Shown one piece after another: positions 51,501 through 61,359 of a DNA stretch of 64,000 nucleotides. The notes beneath the pieces were generated by a model. That model made no database searches. It saw only the letters and a list, made by a program, of their open reading frames with translations, and had not been told where the DNA came from. The DNA is from Cheilinus undulatus (Eukaryota > Chordata > Actinopteri > Labriformes > Labridae). Made by a program: the position numbers and the translations under genes. Positions within the stretch are counted from its first letter, which is position 1, and every line of letters begins with the position of its first letter. The stretch is taken from assembly GCF_018320785.1 (NCBI RefSeq), contig NC_054882.1:26540719-26604718 (forward strand). The letters run 5' to 3'.

Positions 51501-54500
51501 CTTCTCCCTGTCATGGTATCTCTACTATCCTTCAGCTGTTCTCTTTTTTTACCTACCTAGATTGCCTGTAGGTAAAGAGGTGCAGCCAGTCCATTTGATG
51601 TCATGCACCTGGAAAGGCTGGGCCTGGGAAACTTAAGCTGGCTTTTCAGGCTGTCTCTCTCCATCTCTTTCTTGCTGTTATATTACATTTGTTTTTTGTC
51701 TTTGTTTTGCCTCCACAACACCACACATTTATCTCAACTGATTTACTGCCAGAACATTCCTTTATTGGGTTGTTTTCTATTAGTATTCAATAAATTATTG
51801 TTCAAATAATTGGAAATCTGTGTGGTCTCCTCTTTGGCCCATTCAATAAGCCTGGGCTGTGAGAGATTTATTTACTGATAAATATGTTGCCAGACAATTA
51901 CAACAAAAAGTAAAAAAAACCATATGCTGATAACAGAAAAAAATTACATATAAAGCATTAAGCAGTAAAATATCTTTCCTGTTATGTTCAAATTACTTTG
52001 GATTATGCCAAGAAAACAGATGGTCATTTACTTGAGATGACTTCTTTAAGCCTTTTTAGCCTATGAGATCATACAGGTGAAAGAGACAAATGTGGGGAGT
52101 TGAGAGGGGGGTCTGTCTATCTAGCATCTGTCTTCTAGGTACCTGAACAATTAGCTTAGTGACAGTGCCTATAAAAAGTGTTAACCCCCTTGCATATTTT
52201 ACCATTGTATTGATCATCAGTCATAGTATAATCATTTGGATTTTTGACAAAAAACAACAACTACAAACCCTATCAAAACAAGTGAAAACAGATTTCTACA
52301 AGGTTATATCAATTAAATAACATAAAATAAGTGAATGCATAAATATTCATCACCTTTAAGTCAGTATTTAGCAGATTCATCTTTGGCTGCAATCCCATCA
52401 CTGAGTCTGTGTAGATAGGTCTCAAACAGGCTTGCACATCTGCAATTTTACTCCATTCTTCTTCACAAAACTGTCATGTTGCATGGGGATCAGGCCTGAA
52501 CAATCCTTTTCAAATCTAGCCACAAATTCTCCATTGGATTGAGGTTTGGCCTTTACTCAGCCACTTCAAAACATACATCTTGCTATCTTTAAACAGTTAA
52601 TGTATAGCTTTCGCTGTATGATTCGGGTCATTTTCTTGCTGAAAAATAAATCTTCCCCAAAGCTGTAGTTCTCCTGCAGACTGAATAAGACTGTACTATC
52701 ATTTACCCTCTACCTTTACAGCCTTCCATGGCCAGCTGCCTAGAAGCATCCCCACCACATGATGCTGCCACCACCGCCACACGGTGGGGATGGGGATGTT
52801 CAGTGCCTAGAATTTTTTTGAATTCATCACCTGCCTTATACTTTTCAATAACCTTTTCTCTGACTTGCTTGGAGTACTCTTCATGGTGTAATTGTAGCCA
52901 GGATTACTATTAGCCAGTATTAGCCAGTGACTGGACCTTCCAGATGCAGGTGTCTTTATCCTGTGATCACTTGAGACACATTCACTGCACTCAGATGATT
53001 CCCATTTTCACTAATTATGAGATTACAAGCACCTCTTGTTGAATTAAGTCAGTCGCATTAAAGGGGGTGAATATTTTTGCAGTCACTCGTTGTACCTTAC
53101 ATAACTTTATTTAATTAACATTACTTTGTAGAAATCTGTTTTCACTTTGACATTAAAGATGGAGGAACACTTTTTATGGGCACTGCATACTTGTAACCTA
53201 TTGCAAACTTTTTCTGTAATAGAAAGTGAATAGTCTTTTCATCAAAAGCAACTGAGACAGAATCTAACTTAAGACCTGTCTTACATTAGGCACACGTTCA
53301 TATCTGCAAATCCAGCTACACCTGGAGTTTATGAAAACAATGTCCTGTAATTTGGTTTTACTGGCCCTTTAAGAGGACAGGCAAGGGGTAACATTTAGGT
53401 AACTGCAGCAGGAAACAATAAGATGAAGAAGCACAATTACAGACTTGTATTGAGGATATGGTTCAAATCACAATAGTGCAGCTGTAAAGGGAAACAATTA
53501 GAGCATAATTAGGGTGTAAAATGACTGTAAAAGTCATTCAATTACATCAGTTCACAGACTCTAAAGTGTTTCATGAAGGCTTTTTTTACTACTTACAGCA
53601 GTAGCTGTTTTTTCCACATCATGAGTCAGAACAGTTTACCCAAGATAATGTTTGTGGAAAACCTCCTGCATACATAATGTTTTATAGTGGAATCTATTTA
53701 GGTGTTAACAATGGTAGTTTTTCAGGTCAGGTAAAGATGTGGAATGAGAAATGAGAATGAGTATGCAAATAGAGCAGACAGAGATAAACTTTAAATGACC
53801 AGAGAGTCATAAAATAGGGTTTTGTTTTCCTCGCTGTAGGTACTGCCAGACGTCTGTCAATGTGGCCTGTTTTTTTGTTTCTACAATCATCCGGCATCTT
53901 TTAGGCTTCTGTGATAAGACCTGACCAGGCAATGTGGGTTGTTTTCTCTATCACTGCAGCAATTAGCCTTATCCACGATTTGGCCAATTGGGCCCAAACC
54001 GCTGCACTACCGTCAATTGACTGAAGCAAACACTGGAACCCTAGAGCTCATGTTTCCTGTTTCATACAACTCCCATGGCACCTACCGTGTACTATAGACC
54101 TGTTCACTTCTTTTCTGTGGCTCAGAATGAAAATGTTTACTTCTTACGTTATCCTTCATTTACAAGGTTCCTCTCAGCTACTATTTTTACACAGAATGAG
54201 TTATACTAGTGGACCAATGAGGAGAAAGACTCTGTTTTCTTTGGAAGGAAGGTAATTTTAGGCCTTTAAAAAAGGCCATCAGTCTTCAGGCTCCCTGAGA
54301 AATCCATTATAAAGAACTCATAATTACCACTGAAGTTAACTTCCATATTTTCCATCCTCATTTAGTTTTTTGGCTTTTCCACATTTCTGGAATACTCACT
54401 CCAGGAGCTTAGGTTTCCAAACAAATTATAGAGGGGTGCAAGGTCACAGAGAAGGGATGTGGTAAGTAACACCAGCGGGTTGTTATGTAACAGGGCCACG

Positions 54501-57500
54501 TTCAGGTTGGGGGCTGCTGGCATGTTAGCCAAAACACAACCCACACCAGTGCAGTCTTCATATTGTGTCTTCAAATCTAATAATCCACAGTTTGAGTTTT
54601 TCAGTGGACCACAAGACAAAAGAATGGCTTAGTAAGAGAATTTATTTGTGTGTCAGGACCTCTTCACAGCAGGGAAACAAACGTTTAACCTCCTCATACA
54701 TCTCCTGAGAGTGCTTGGTCCTCTCACCTAGCTCAGCAGTGGTAAAAAGCCTAACTGGTCTCCACTGGGCCCACAGTTCAATGGCCAGAGCTCTCCAACA
54801 ATAACACGCTGTTTGTTCAAGGCTGTGGCCAAGTGAAAATATTTGGACTCTCCCAAATTGAAGTATTATAAACAATCTTTTTACAGAGGCTAGTGATATC
54901 CAAAGATCAGCAATAACACATCAAATAAAACAGTATTGGGAATATGTAGAAGCTGCTGGGCGGTGAAGTTGATCATATGTGGAAACAATAAATGGAGGAA
55001 GGAGGGCACACGCAATACAGCCATCATCACTGTGGTTTTGGGGCCCTGAAGTGGTCCACACTGGACATAAAACATCCAATATAAAGTCTAACAAGCATAA
55101 AACACAATTTATTAAAAATAATTTCCATACACATCAGCATTCAGAGTGCCTCTTTGAGCAGAAAGCCACATTTTAGGGAAGCTAATTCAGCTTATTAAGC
55201 TTGGTAATCTGTACTCCATCATAAGCTGTCATGAAGTCATAAACAGCATAGCTTGGTTGTTTTTGGTTATGCCAGCTGGGAAAAATATTTTTGTCTACGT
55301 AAATGGTAACCTAATATAGGAAGCTTTTACAGTCTGAGAGGAAAACACGTCTTATTTCCATGCAGTGGACAGAATCACATAGATTGTGGTGCTTCTGCTG
55401 AGATTAGCTTTAGGGATGACTTACCCACACATCTCTCGTTGACTGGCCTGAAACCGGGGCCGCATGCCTGGCAGAGGAAGGAGCCGAGAGTGTTGACGCA
55501 CACACCGTTGTGACAGGAGCTGGGATCTCTGCACTCATCTATGTCTGAGATGCACGAGTAAATGGGACATGAAAATAATCAGCAGAATTATAAAACAACG
55601 TGCACAGACATAGGAGAAAAGTATACAGGGTCATGCACGTTTATGCACACAAACACCCCAGACAAGAACCCAAAGTTTCATTTTGGAACTGACTTAAGGA
55701 ATACATGTGTTTTTTAACAGGGCTGCACATGAAATTACAGAGGCAAACAAATATGTCTGGCTTGGGTTGTGTTATTATGTGATATTGAGTGTGTAGATGC
55801 CTGTGCACGCATGTCACCTTCACATAGGCCCCTCCAGGACTTGGCATAGCCACTGGTGCATTCACAGGTGTAAGATCCCTCTGTGTTGACGCATTTGCCG
55901 TTCTGGCACTTGTTGGGCATGCTGCACTCATTAATGTCTGCCAGTTTGAATGAAAAACCAATGAGAATGGAAAAGAAAGTGACTATTGTGTTCCACTGCA
56001 TTAATTAAAGCAGGATGTTTTTTAAACGAACGTTGCTGACAGACAAGAACTTGCAGTGCTTTAGCAGACAGCCGATGGTGGCTTCTATCCACTGAAAACA
56101 GAATGTCTCCTGCTCACCTTGACAGAACTTCCTGTTCTGGGTGATCACTTGGCTGTATCCGCTGTGGCACTGACAGGTGTAGGACCCATAGCTGTTTATA
56201 CAGCGGCCCTTTCCTTCACATGGGTCTTCGTCACACTCGTTCACATCTGAAACAGGTGACAAGGATAAAAATTAGTTAAGATTGTGTGCAACGTCACAGT
56301 GCAGTTCCATTTTCCCAGCAGAGACTGTTCATTTTCCACTTTTCCCAACTATGGAGCCTCTCTACTGCTCAGGCATTCCTCAGCGATGGACCTGAGCCCA
56401 GCCGAGCAGAGCAGAGGTTTCAGCCAAGGCCATCAGTGTAAGGTAACGTATCACTGCACCGTGGCAGCTCTTTGGACAGCCTGTATGCTCTTGTCAAGTA
56501 TCTTGGAACAGGTCAACATAAACAAATCCCTGTCTTTTCAACCTGCTTTACTTTTACAGGCTTCTGTGTCGTGTCATTTTTCATGTTGAGATGCCTTAGT
56601 TGTCACCAGCTGTTTTCATAATGCTCTCATGAAAATTTGTAGAAAACTTCAGACAGAGAAGTTGTACCTGTCAGACAGGGAGGGAGGGGGTGTCTCAGGA
56701 GGCAAGATATAATGTTACAGGAAAAAGATCCTGCCATGATGATACAATTTGGTCTTTTTATCAGTGCTACATGGTGTTGGGTAATATTCACAAAACAGAC
56801 TAAACAGAAAAGAGAAACACTAGCAATCAGGAAATATAATTATGTTTACAAATTCCTCCAGCGTTTATAAACTTTCCCAAAGATTTCCTGCTGTTTTCTC
56901 ACTTCAGCTAACCTTGAATTCTTGAGAAAATGTGGACAAAAATTCTGGATAAAGCCAGGGTGAAAAGAATCAACTGTTTGTGCTCAAACATGCAACTGCC
57001 CCCCGAAAAATGTAGGTTAATTCTTAAGAGTTTTGTGCATCTATGAATAGGGCTAGCATGTGAGTTGCATTGCACTTCTTTTTCACACATACACTCTTGA
57101 CATTTTCTAGATAATTTCAGCATATTTAGGCCTCGATATTTTTGCTATCACACATACACCTCTTGTAGGAAATTAACTCTGTTGCACAACTCAAAATAAG
57201 GTGTTTTCATAGGGCATTTCCATGGTTGTGAGGTAATTAAGCTCCAGTGTCACCATGCTTTAAGACATGTTACTGCTATAATTGGTATTGTGTTTGTGTG
57301 TCTGTCCTGATTTGCACACCACACCTGAAACTGAAACCATGAAAACATCATGAATATGTACTGATTAACCATGGGTCTGTCTCTGCATAGTCAGAGAGAC
57401 ACGGCAGGTGAGCCATGTGATGCTTTGTTAAAGCTCCACAAAAAAGTACTAAAACTTTGTAAATAGATGAAAAGGCACAGCTTTAATGCTCCCCTTGTTG

Positions 57501-60284
57501 TGTTGTTGGCCTATCACTGCACATACACACTTGTGCGCAGAGATGGTGGGTCATTATGTAGTTATTTAGGGAAACCCACCCCCCACCCTCCATGCAAACT
57601 GGCTTATTACATTAAGCATTTAATGATGAGGACGGCAATAACACGGTATAAATACAGTAAAGTTTAGCCCACTGTCTGCAAGAGCTGATGGAAGTGGACT
57701 AACGCTTTTATGTCACATGAACTTTCAAAATCAAAAAACAATTTCACCTCTGCAGGACTTTAAAAGAAACCTTGATAAATGATATATAAATAAGGTCAGA
57801 TAATATTACTTAGACATTGCTATTACTAAGCCATAACCAGGAATTAAATCAGTCTGTGTTTCTAAGCTGCTATTTTTTTTTTTTATCCATGTGTAGCACT
57901 GTTACGCATGACATGGGTGTGGTCGTTTTCTTAGGGTTTCCTTCATTCAGAAAGAAAACTTAACATATCAATATTGTCTTTGATTAAACGCACTGTCTGT
58001 TATTCTAAATATTCAACAAGGATTGTCAGAATACATGCAGGATGCAGGCTGAATTAACACATCTGTTGCAGGTGTGATGGTACAAACTGTGGGAGCAGGT
58101 AGTGATGGTCAGAAATCCAGCAGGAGTGGGCAGGATGAAGAAAAGAGTCCACCACAGGCCTCTACTTCATTTTAATCAAGGGATGACAGGACAGCTGGCA
58201 TTCCCATATGTTGATTTACTCTGCATCTTAGAAGGAGCATTTCAGGTCCATACGTACATCTTGAGCACTCTTGTGAGTACAATATCTCAAGGAACCTTTT
58301 GAGAGAATTTTTTCCAACTTTGCTTATATATCCATTATGATGAATGAATGAACTAATACCATTTTGAGGGTCAATGGTCAAGGTAATTAGGCCTAATGTT
58401 CAGAAACCACCACCCCTTTCCTTTTGACCCACTGCTATACTTCAATTATATAAATCCCAGTGGCATGCAACCACCAGGACATCGTTTTAGTTTCTGTAAT
58501 TTCTTACCGATGCAGTTGGTCTGCAGTGCGCTGAGCTTGAACCCCGGATCACAGTTGCAGGTGTACCCAGTTTGTACAGGAATACATTTTCCATGGCCAC
58601 AAATGGTGGGTGTGGTGGCACACTTGTCAACACCTAAAAGAGAGACATATGCAGCAATGGCTCAGCAAGAAGACGGGAATATTTTTGACCTCCGGTTATG
58701 CAACATTACAGACACTGTAAATAATAAAAAGCTGAATTCCTATAACACATGTTGTTTGAATGGGAACGTGTCTTGTGGTTTTATTGGTGGGTTCCTGGAT
58801 GAGAGGGCAGGTTTTACAGCACCGTAGCATTCTAACAGGTGGTGTGCAGCTCTTACAAAGGGGTCACATAGAAACAGATCACGCACAGTAGAGCCTGACA
58901 TTAGTGTTGTTCTTGTCTTTTTCCTCGCCAAATGGACTGCGGTCAAACAGAGACACTAAACTCAGCCCCTTACAAGGAAAAAAAAGAACAGTGAGAAGTG
59001 CAGGATCTTCAAGATTTCTATAAATTTTTCTCTCTTTCTACAGGGCACTTTCTTTCGCTCTCACTGTCACGCTAATGCTGCATCTGTCTCGTCTCCCTTT
59101 AAAAAAATAGAATAAAAAAACAGCCTCTGCACTCAGTCCAAGAGGCACACTTTCTCTTGGTTTCTCGCCCTGTCACCCTCCATGCAGCACAGCATCTTTA
59201 AGCCAAATTGGCTCAGAGTAAAATAGGCCAAATAAAAGCCTAAAACAAGCTCTCCTCGGCTTAACTCACGGTAAGCCTCAAAAAATGTCTTATTAAATGT
59301 GCTGCTGTCTGCCAGCAGATGACAAAGAACAGAAATATGAAATGTTAAGCTCCGTGTCCCTCTTGCACTTGTTTGTCCTACATCTCCATATCTGCTTATG
59401 TAGCAGGGGTGATTTTAGATGATTCCAGCTTTTAAGGGAACCCCTGTGTCAAGTACAAGTGCACTAATGTGCTTTTTACCTTTGGATAGGGTTGTGTCCT
59501 TGGAATCTGGCCCCAGGTTAATGATGTAGGAGTCTGGAGTCTCTGTGAAGAGGAAATTGAGTCTGGGTGAGTGTGAACACAATGACCCGCAAATACTACA
59601 CAACCTAAAAGGAGACACTGCTTGTTTTCCTGGCCATTTCTGACTTTTCTGTCACTCACTGGGCAGCAAAAACAAATTGATATACCCTTTTCTCAAGGAT
59701 AAAAACAGCAGAATAACCAAAATAAATCAAATGTGGTCAAACTTCAGACCTTAATGTCAATGTTTTAACTGGCGTGATGGTAGAGCAGACGAGGATTGAG
59801 ACTCGAGCTGCTGTGCAGGAGTGAGAAATTTATAGAAACACAACACGTCAGTTCATAACTAAAGCAATGACTGCCCCTTGAGCTCAGAATGCTAAATCAA
59901 TCCACAACACACATTAATAACAGCATTAAGGTACTTGTTGAGGCACAACATGTAGTGATTTGTGTGAGTAAAAATACCTGGATATTTCAGTGGTGAGTCA
60001 GTCACAACAGCTGGCTAGAACACAAGCAAATAACAATTTAAGTTACATTTCAGTTGTGTTTCACCAGGGTTGTCATATTCATACAGTGTGTCTGCTTTTG
60101 TCGTCACAGCCAGGGCTAATTAGGCGTGTGTATCCACCAAAACGTGGTCTGAATAAGTTATATAACCAAAGCAGAGCCTCCAGCTGAGATAGCTAGAGCA
60201 TATCATTCTAACATAAACATTTCAAAAGTGCGTGCCAAAAGGTTGACAGGGAGGGGGAACTCACCGGGCTCAGAATTTCCACAT
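18253..60284 (-). CDS. ltbp2: Latent TGF-beta binding protein 2 (5' end off window)
   Basis: Secreted matrix protein of the fibrillin/LTBP superfamily that associates with elastic microfibrils. Twenty-six phase-1 exons (58633 down to 18253) and three probable linker exons encode about 1230 residues. Order: linker, 18 EGF modules, TB domain, two EGF, TB domain, Tyr/Pro linker, two EGF, tail ending KPTEPEN. Family assignment: [15 protein letters not shown] and [15 protein letters not shown] in that order, VHMGICW plus [16 protein letters not shown] after the last TB, and [18 protein letters not shown] all match LTBP2 more closely than LTBP1 as I remember them; proximity to LIN52 agrees. The N-terminal heparin-binding region, first TB domains and signal peptide are not in the window. 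The gene spans more than 42 kb, with one intron of 11.5 kb. Confidence 0.92.
18548..18880. repeat. Polypyrimidine tract (plus strand)
   Basis: About 330 bp almost entirely of C and T on the plus strand (TTCCTCCCTCTCCACTCTCA and similar), hence purine-rich in the ltbp2 transcript. It lies in the last ltbp2 intron, about 120 bp from the acceptor side of the final exon. A plus-strand reading frame of 103 codons here is compositional only. Confidence 0.75.
19430..19575 (+). mobile_element. SINE relic (3' part)
   Basis: The stretch CTTTCCCACATGTCCCACCC, CTCATTCGCTCAGCCCTGTT and CCTCTCTAAATAAAGACACA, ending AGCCCAAAAATATATCTT, is the body and tail of the common fish tRNA-derived SINE (compare 23575-23771). 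The tRNA-like head is largely missing. Confidence 0.6.
21790..22795 (-). mobile_element. L2/Rex-like LINE relic, 3' part
   Basis: The minus strand carries reverse-transcriptase remnants: a [12 protein letters not shown] block near 22640-22670 and FYADDT at 22560-22580, then a C-terminal part with [20 protein letters not shown] at 22000-22090. The 3' end shows the typical fish L2 tail (GTGCTATATAAATAAAATGA followed by ATT repeats) near 21790-21830. Stops and frameshifts are frequent. It lies in an ltbp2 intron. Confidence 0.82.
23575..23771 (+). mobile_element. tRNA-derived SINE with (GAA)n tail
   Basis: A degraded tRNA-like head (TTAGGTCGCATCCCATGATC, B-box-like GTTTCAAGCCT) is followed by CTCCTTTCCTGCATTACAA, the pyrimidine-rich body and AATAGCCCTAAAATAAATCT, ending in five GAA repeats. 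The tail abuts the ltbp2 exon at 23786-24043 within about 15 bp, so it overlaps that exon's donor-side intron. Confidence 0.7.
23786..24332 (-). CDS. ltbp2: ltbp2 last TB (8-Cys) domain and Tyr/Pro-rich linker
   Basis: Exon 24159-24332 encodes the TB domain: [12 protein letters not shown], then the diagnostic triple cysteine in [13 protein letters not shown], then QCAFCP. Exon 23786-24043 completes it (DDFAIMCN) and continues as a flexible linker rich in Pro, Tyr, Asp and Ser ([18 protein letters not shown], later [17 protein letters not shown]). Mammalian LTBP2 also has PGYEYG here. No RGD is present in this linker. Confidence 0.94.
24770..25960 (-). mobile_element. Tc1/mariner relic, family B copy 2
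   Basis: Collinear with the element at 6328-7487 (AACAGGGACTGTAATG at 24798; GGTGTGGCCAAATACGTTTT at the right end). The left terminal repeat is lost. A minus-strand remnant at 24823-25083 has [15 protein letters not shown], the third catalytic acidic residue region of Tc1 transposases. Dead. It lies in the ltbp2 intron between 24332 and 26010. Confidence 0.83.
26010..26957 (-). CDS. ltbp2: ltbp2 EGF pair between the two TB domains
   Basis: Exon 26865-26957 ends the preceding TB domain ([15 protein letters not shown]) and adds a short linker. Exon 26381-26509 encodes [18 protein letters not shown]...CYC, and exon 26010-26150 encodes [16 protein letters not shown]...[10 protein letters not shown], with a few residues leading to the last TB domain. 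All borders are phase 1. The donor of 26010 is GTTTGA, which is weak. Confidence 0.93.
27077..27277 (-). CDS. ltbp2: ltbp2 TB (8-Cys) domain following the EGF array
   Basis: The exon encodes a short linker, then [16 protein letters not shown], the triple cysteine in [16 protein letters not shown], and [11 protein letters not shown]. The triple Cys and the GWGDNC context define a TB domain. Two residues (His-Ala, codons 27096-27101) sit between CEI and CP where LTBP1 has Phe-Pro. This domain looks more like LTBP1 than like human LTBP2 in its first half. Confidence 0.93.
27930..28600. repeat. Degenerate 5-bp-period minisatellite
   Basis: About 650 bp built of variants of a pentamer (GATAC, GATGC, GTTGC, AATAC, GATGT). 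The phase is kept over long stretches, for example GATAC GATGC, and GTTGC GATAT GATGT GTTGC. Because the unit is not a multiple of three and rarely forms stops, it yields overlapping open frames in several frames of both strands. It lies in the ltbp2 intron upstream of the TB exon at 27077. Confidence 0.8.
29542..31045 (-). CDS. ltbp2: ltbp2 EGF modules 17 and 18 of the window array
   Basis: Exon 30917-31045 encodes [20 protein letters not shown]...CQCDQGY, with Asp, Glu, Asn and aromatic residues of the calcium-binding consensus. Exon 29542-29676 encodes [19 protein letters not shown]...[12 protein letters not shown], the atypical EGF that always precedes this TB domain in LTBPs. The donor of the first exon is GTCTGT, a poor match to consensus. 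Confidence 0.92.
31636..31795. mobile_element. Short deleted Tc1 derivative, family B copy 3
   Basis: Begins after a TA with CACTGTATGGACAAAAATAT, continues TTACACCAACAGGGACTGTA as in the other family B copies, then jumps to the right-end sequence (ACACCTGAATTTTATC, CAGGTGTGGCCAACTG). It is an internally deleted, MITE-like copy without coding capacity. Confidence 0.75.
33430..33620 (+). mobile_element. tRNA-derived SINE
   Basis: The head has an A-box-like TAGCCTAGTGG at 33441-33451 and a B-box-like AGGGTCATATCTGG about 55 bp later, then GTGGCTCCTTTTTCCAAAT and CACTCTCTCTCC, the body shared by fish tRNA SINEs. The internal spacing suits a pol III promoter, but the sequence does not fold as a functional tRNA. 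Confidence 0.65.
37513..37903. repeat. Paired intronic repeat, copy 1
   Basis: About 390 bp aligned in the same orientation with 57419-57845. Shared blocks include GCACAGCTTTAATGCTCCCC, ACATTAAGCAT, GAGCTGATGGAAGTG, and CTAAGCCATAACCAGGA. No inverted ends, poly(A) or tRNA head were seen. No other copy was noticed in the window. Confidence 0.8.
41935..42180. repeat. AGCT-rich degenerate repeat
   Basis: About 240 bp with more than a dozen TAGCT/AGCTA words (for example GTAGCTATGCTAGCTATGTA and CTTAGCTTAGATAGCTTTAG), spaced irregularly. It lies in the 11.5-kb ltbp2 intron, close to the exon at 42593. It is not an exact tandem array. Confidence 0.6.
42593..45569 (-). CDS. ltbp2: ltbp2 EGF modules 13 to 16 of the window array
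   Basis: Four exons: 45450-45569 ([16 protein letters not shown]), 45195-45320 ([17 protein letters not shown]), 43339-43461 ([16 protein letters not shown]) and 42593-42721 ([18 protein letters not shown]). The last has Gln where Asp/Ile usually stands and an extra-Cys context (CFMGCQPG), as in mammalian LTBP2. Each exon is one module with phase-1 borders. Confidence 0.93.
46532..50842 (-). CDS. ltbp2: ltbp2 block of six C-x2-C EGF exons
   Basis: Six successive exons of exactly 126 nt: 50717-50842, 50488-50613, 50190-50315, 49893-50018, 49279-49404 and 46532-46657. Each begins D-V/I-N/D-EC and has two residues, not one, between the fourth and fifth cysteines ([48 protein letters not shown]). 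They keep the calcium-site Asp/Glu and N-T/S-x-GS-aromatic pattern, so they should bind calcium. Close similarity between neighbours suggests tandem exon duplication. Confidence 0.94.
46658..49278. other. ltbp2 intron, 2.6 kb
   Basis: Separates the last two C-x2-C EGF exons. No exon or recognisable element is visible. A C-rich stretch at 47600-47830 (ACCCTCCTCCACCCCAGCC) reads open for 78 codons but matches no family known to me. Confidence 0.4.
50951..56246 (-). CDS. ltbp2: ltbp2 EGF modules 2 to 6 of the window array
   Basis: Five exons: 56118-56246 ([16 protein letters not shown]), 55818-55937 ([16 protein letters not shown]), 55425-55544 ([16 protein letters not shown], with C-x2-C spacing), 51266-51385 ([16 protein letters not shown]) and 50951-51073 ([16 protein letters not shown]). 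All are phase 1. The last donor is GTCTGC, a weak site. A 3.9-kb intron between 51386 and 55424 hosts a Tc1 relic. Confidence 0.93.
52167..53190 (-). mobile_element. Tc1/mariner relic, family A copy 4
   Basis: Ends are CAGTGCCTATAAAAAGTGT and the complement of AACACTTTTTATGGGCACTG, an almost perfect inverted pair. The inside follows copy 3 (CTTTGGCTGCAATC, GTCTGTGTAGATAGGTCTC). Minus-strand transposase remnants include the WGCF-equivalent region at 52737-52790. Dead by stops and deletions. It lies in the ltbp2 intron 51386-55424; the rest of that intron (53190-55424) holds nothing recognisable. Confidence 0.87.
57419..57845. repeat. Paired intronic repeat, copy 2
   Basis: Partner of 37513-37903, in the same orientation and in the ltbp2 intron between 56247 and 58507. 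It matches through CACAGCTTTAATGCTCCCCT, GAGCTGATGGAAGTG and CTAAGCCATAACCAGGA, with small insertions relative to copy 1. Confidence 0.8.
58508..58633 (-). CDS. ltbp2: ltbp2 EGF module 1 of the window array
   Basis: The exon encodes [17 protein letters not shown], then [11 protein letters not shown]. Its start resembles the STPG-IDRC module of mammalian LTBP2, where the long linker after the second TB domain enters the EGF array. It lacks the full D-x-NE calcium motif at its start. Confidence 0.9.
59480..60284 (-). CDS. ltbp2: ltbp2 linker micro-exons (probable)
   Basis: Three short candidate exons precede the EGF array: 59480-59542 (63 nt, [20 protein letters not shown]), 59978-60010 (33 nt, [10 protein letters not shown]) and 60265-60284 (20 nt). 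Each has an AG acceptor and GT donor on the minus strand. The phases join without a stop and lead into the module at 58508. The linker of LTBPs is poorly conserved, so there is no motif to confirm them; the 20-nt exon is the least sure. Confidence 0.55.
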
Positions 60285-61359
60285 CTGCAACGAGACAGAG
60301 AGAAGAGGGAGAGTTTATCAGTAGCAAATTTGACATCCTGTTCACATTAACAAGTAACATCACTGACCACACGCAACATATACAACAACCCTTTATTTCC
60401 TCAGGCACACGACTGGTCTTCATTTGTAATAAATCAAAAAAAAGCTTTAGAGCATTTCTCCTATGAGCTCAAAGGAAAAAAATGCATTAGAAATGCCAGA
60501 CTACTGGCAGAGTGCAAAGATAGACAAGGAAGTTTATATCTCTGATAATGAAGACAAAAATCCCCAAATATTTACAGAATTGCCTCCACATGTAACTCAG
60601 AATTTTGTTGCTTTGTAGATAAAGAATCTAAATAGTTATAAATCAGGGAGATACATTTACTGAAAGTCCAGTGGACCAAGATGTATGACCACTGAGGATC
60701 ATTTAGTGCACTACTTTGGTACTTAGAGGGGTGTTCTGATCTAGTTCAGTTTAATTCGTTATTTTTTGCACAGATATAGCATTACATTACAATTACAGCT
60801 ATAGCGATACAAAATGCAATTTTTGAATAATGATTTAATTTATTAAAGGAAAAAAAAACATCCAACCCTACCTGGCCCTATGAGAAAAAGTCAATGCTCC
60901 CCACCCATTGACAAATCATGAATTAACTGTGATTAACTGAGTCACTGGGAAGCTGAGTTCAGTTTCTCTAGCCACACTCAGGCTTGATTACTGCCAGACC
61001 CGTTGAATCAAGAAATCACTTCAATAGAACCCGTCTAAGTGAAGAAGGCTAAAAGATCTTGAAAAACAACATATCAGGCTTCCATCTAAAGAAATTCAAG
61101 AACAGATGGAAAACAAAGTAACTCACATCAATCATACTGGAAAGGATTACAAAGACATTTCTAAGACTTTGGGACTCCAGTGAGCCACTGTGATAGCCAT
61201 TATCCACAAATGGCGAAAACCTGAAACAGGGGTTAACCTTCCCAGGAGTAGATGACCTGCCAAAATTACTCCATGAGAGCATCAATGACTCATTCAAGAG
61301 GTCACAAAAGAACCCAGAACATCATCTTAAGACCTGCAGGTCTCACTTGGCTAAGTTAA

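Noticed and set aside
54362..54875. Two adjacent minus-strand frames (85 and 77 codons) as a small gene
   Set aside because: Different frames, no splice logic joining them to ltbp2, no known motif; likely chance in intron sequence.
18253..60284. Assignment of the EGF/TB gene to fibrillin or LTBP1
   Set aside because: TB spacing and the terminal [10 protein letters not shown] module exclude fibrillin. Module order, PGYEYG linker and linkage to lin52 favour LTBP2 over LTBP1, although the first TB domain is LTBP1-like.
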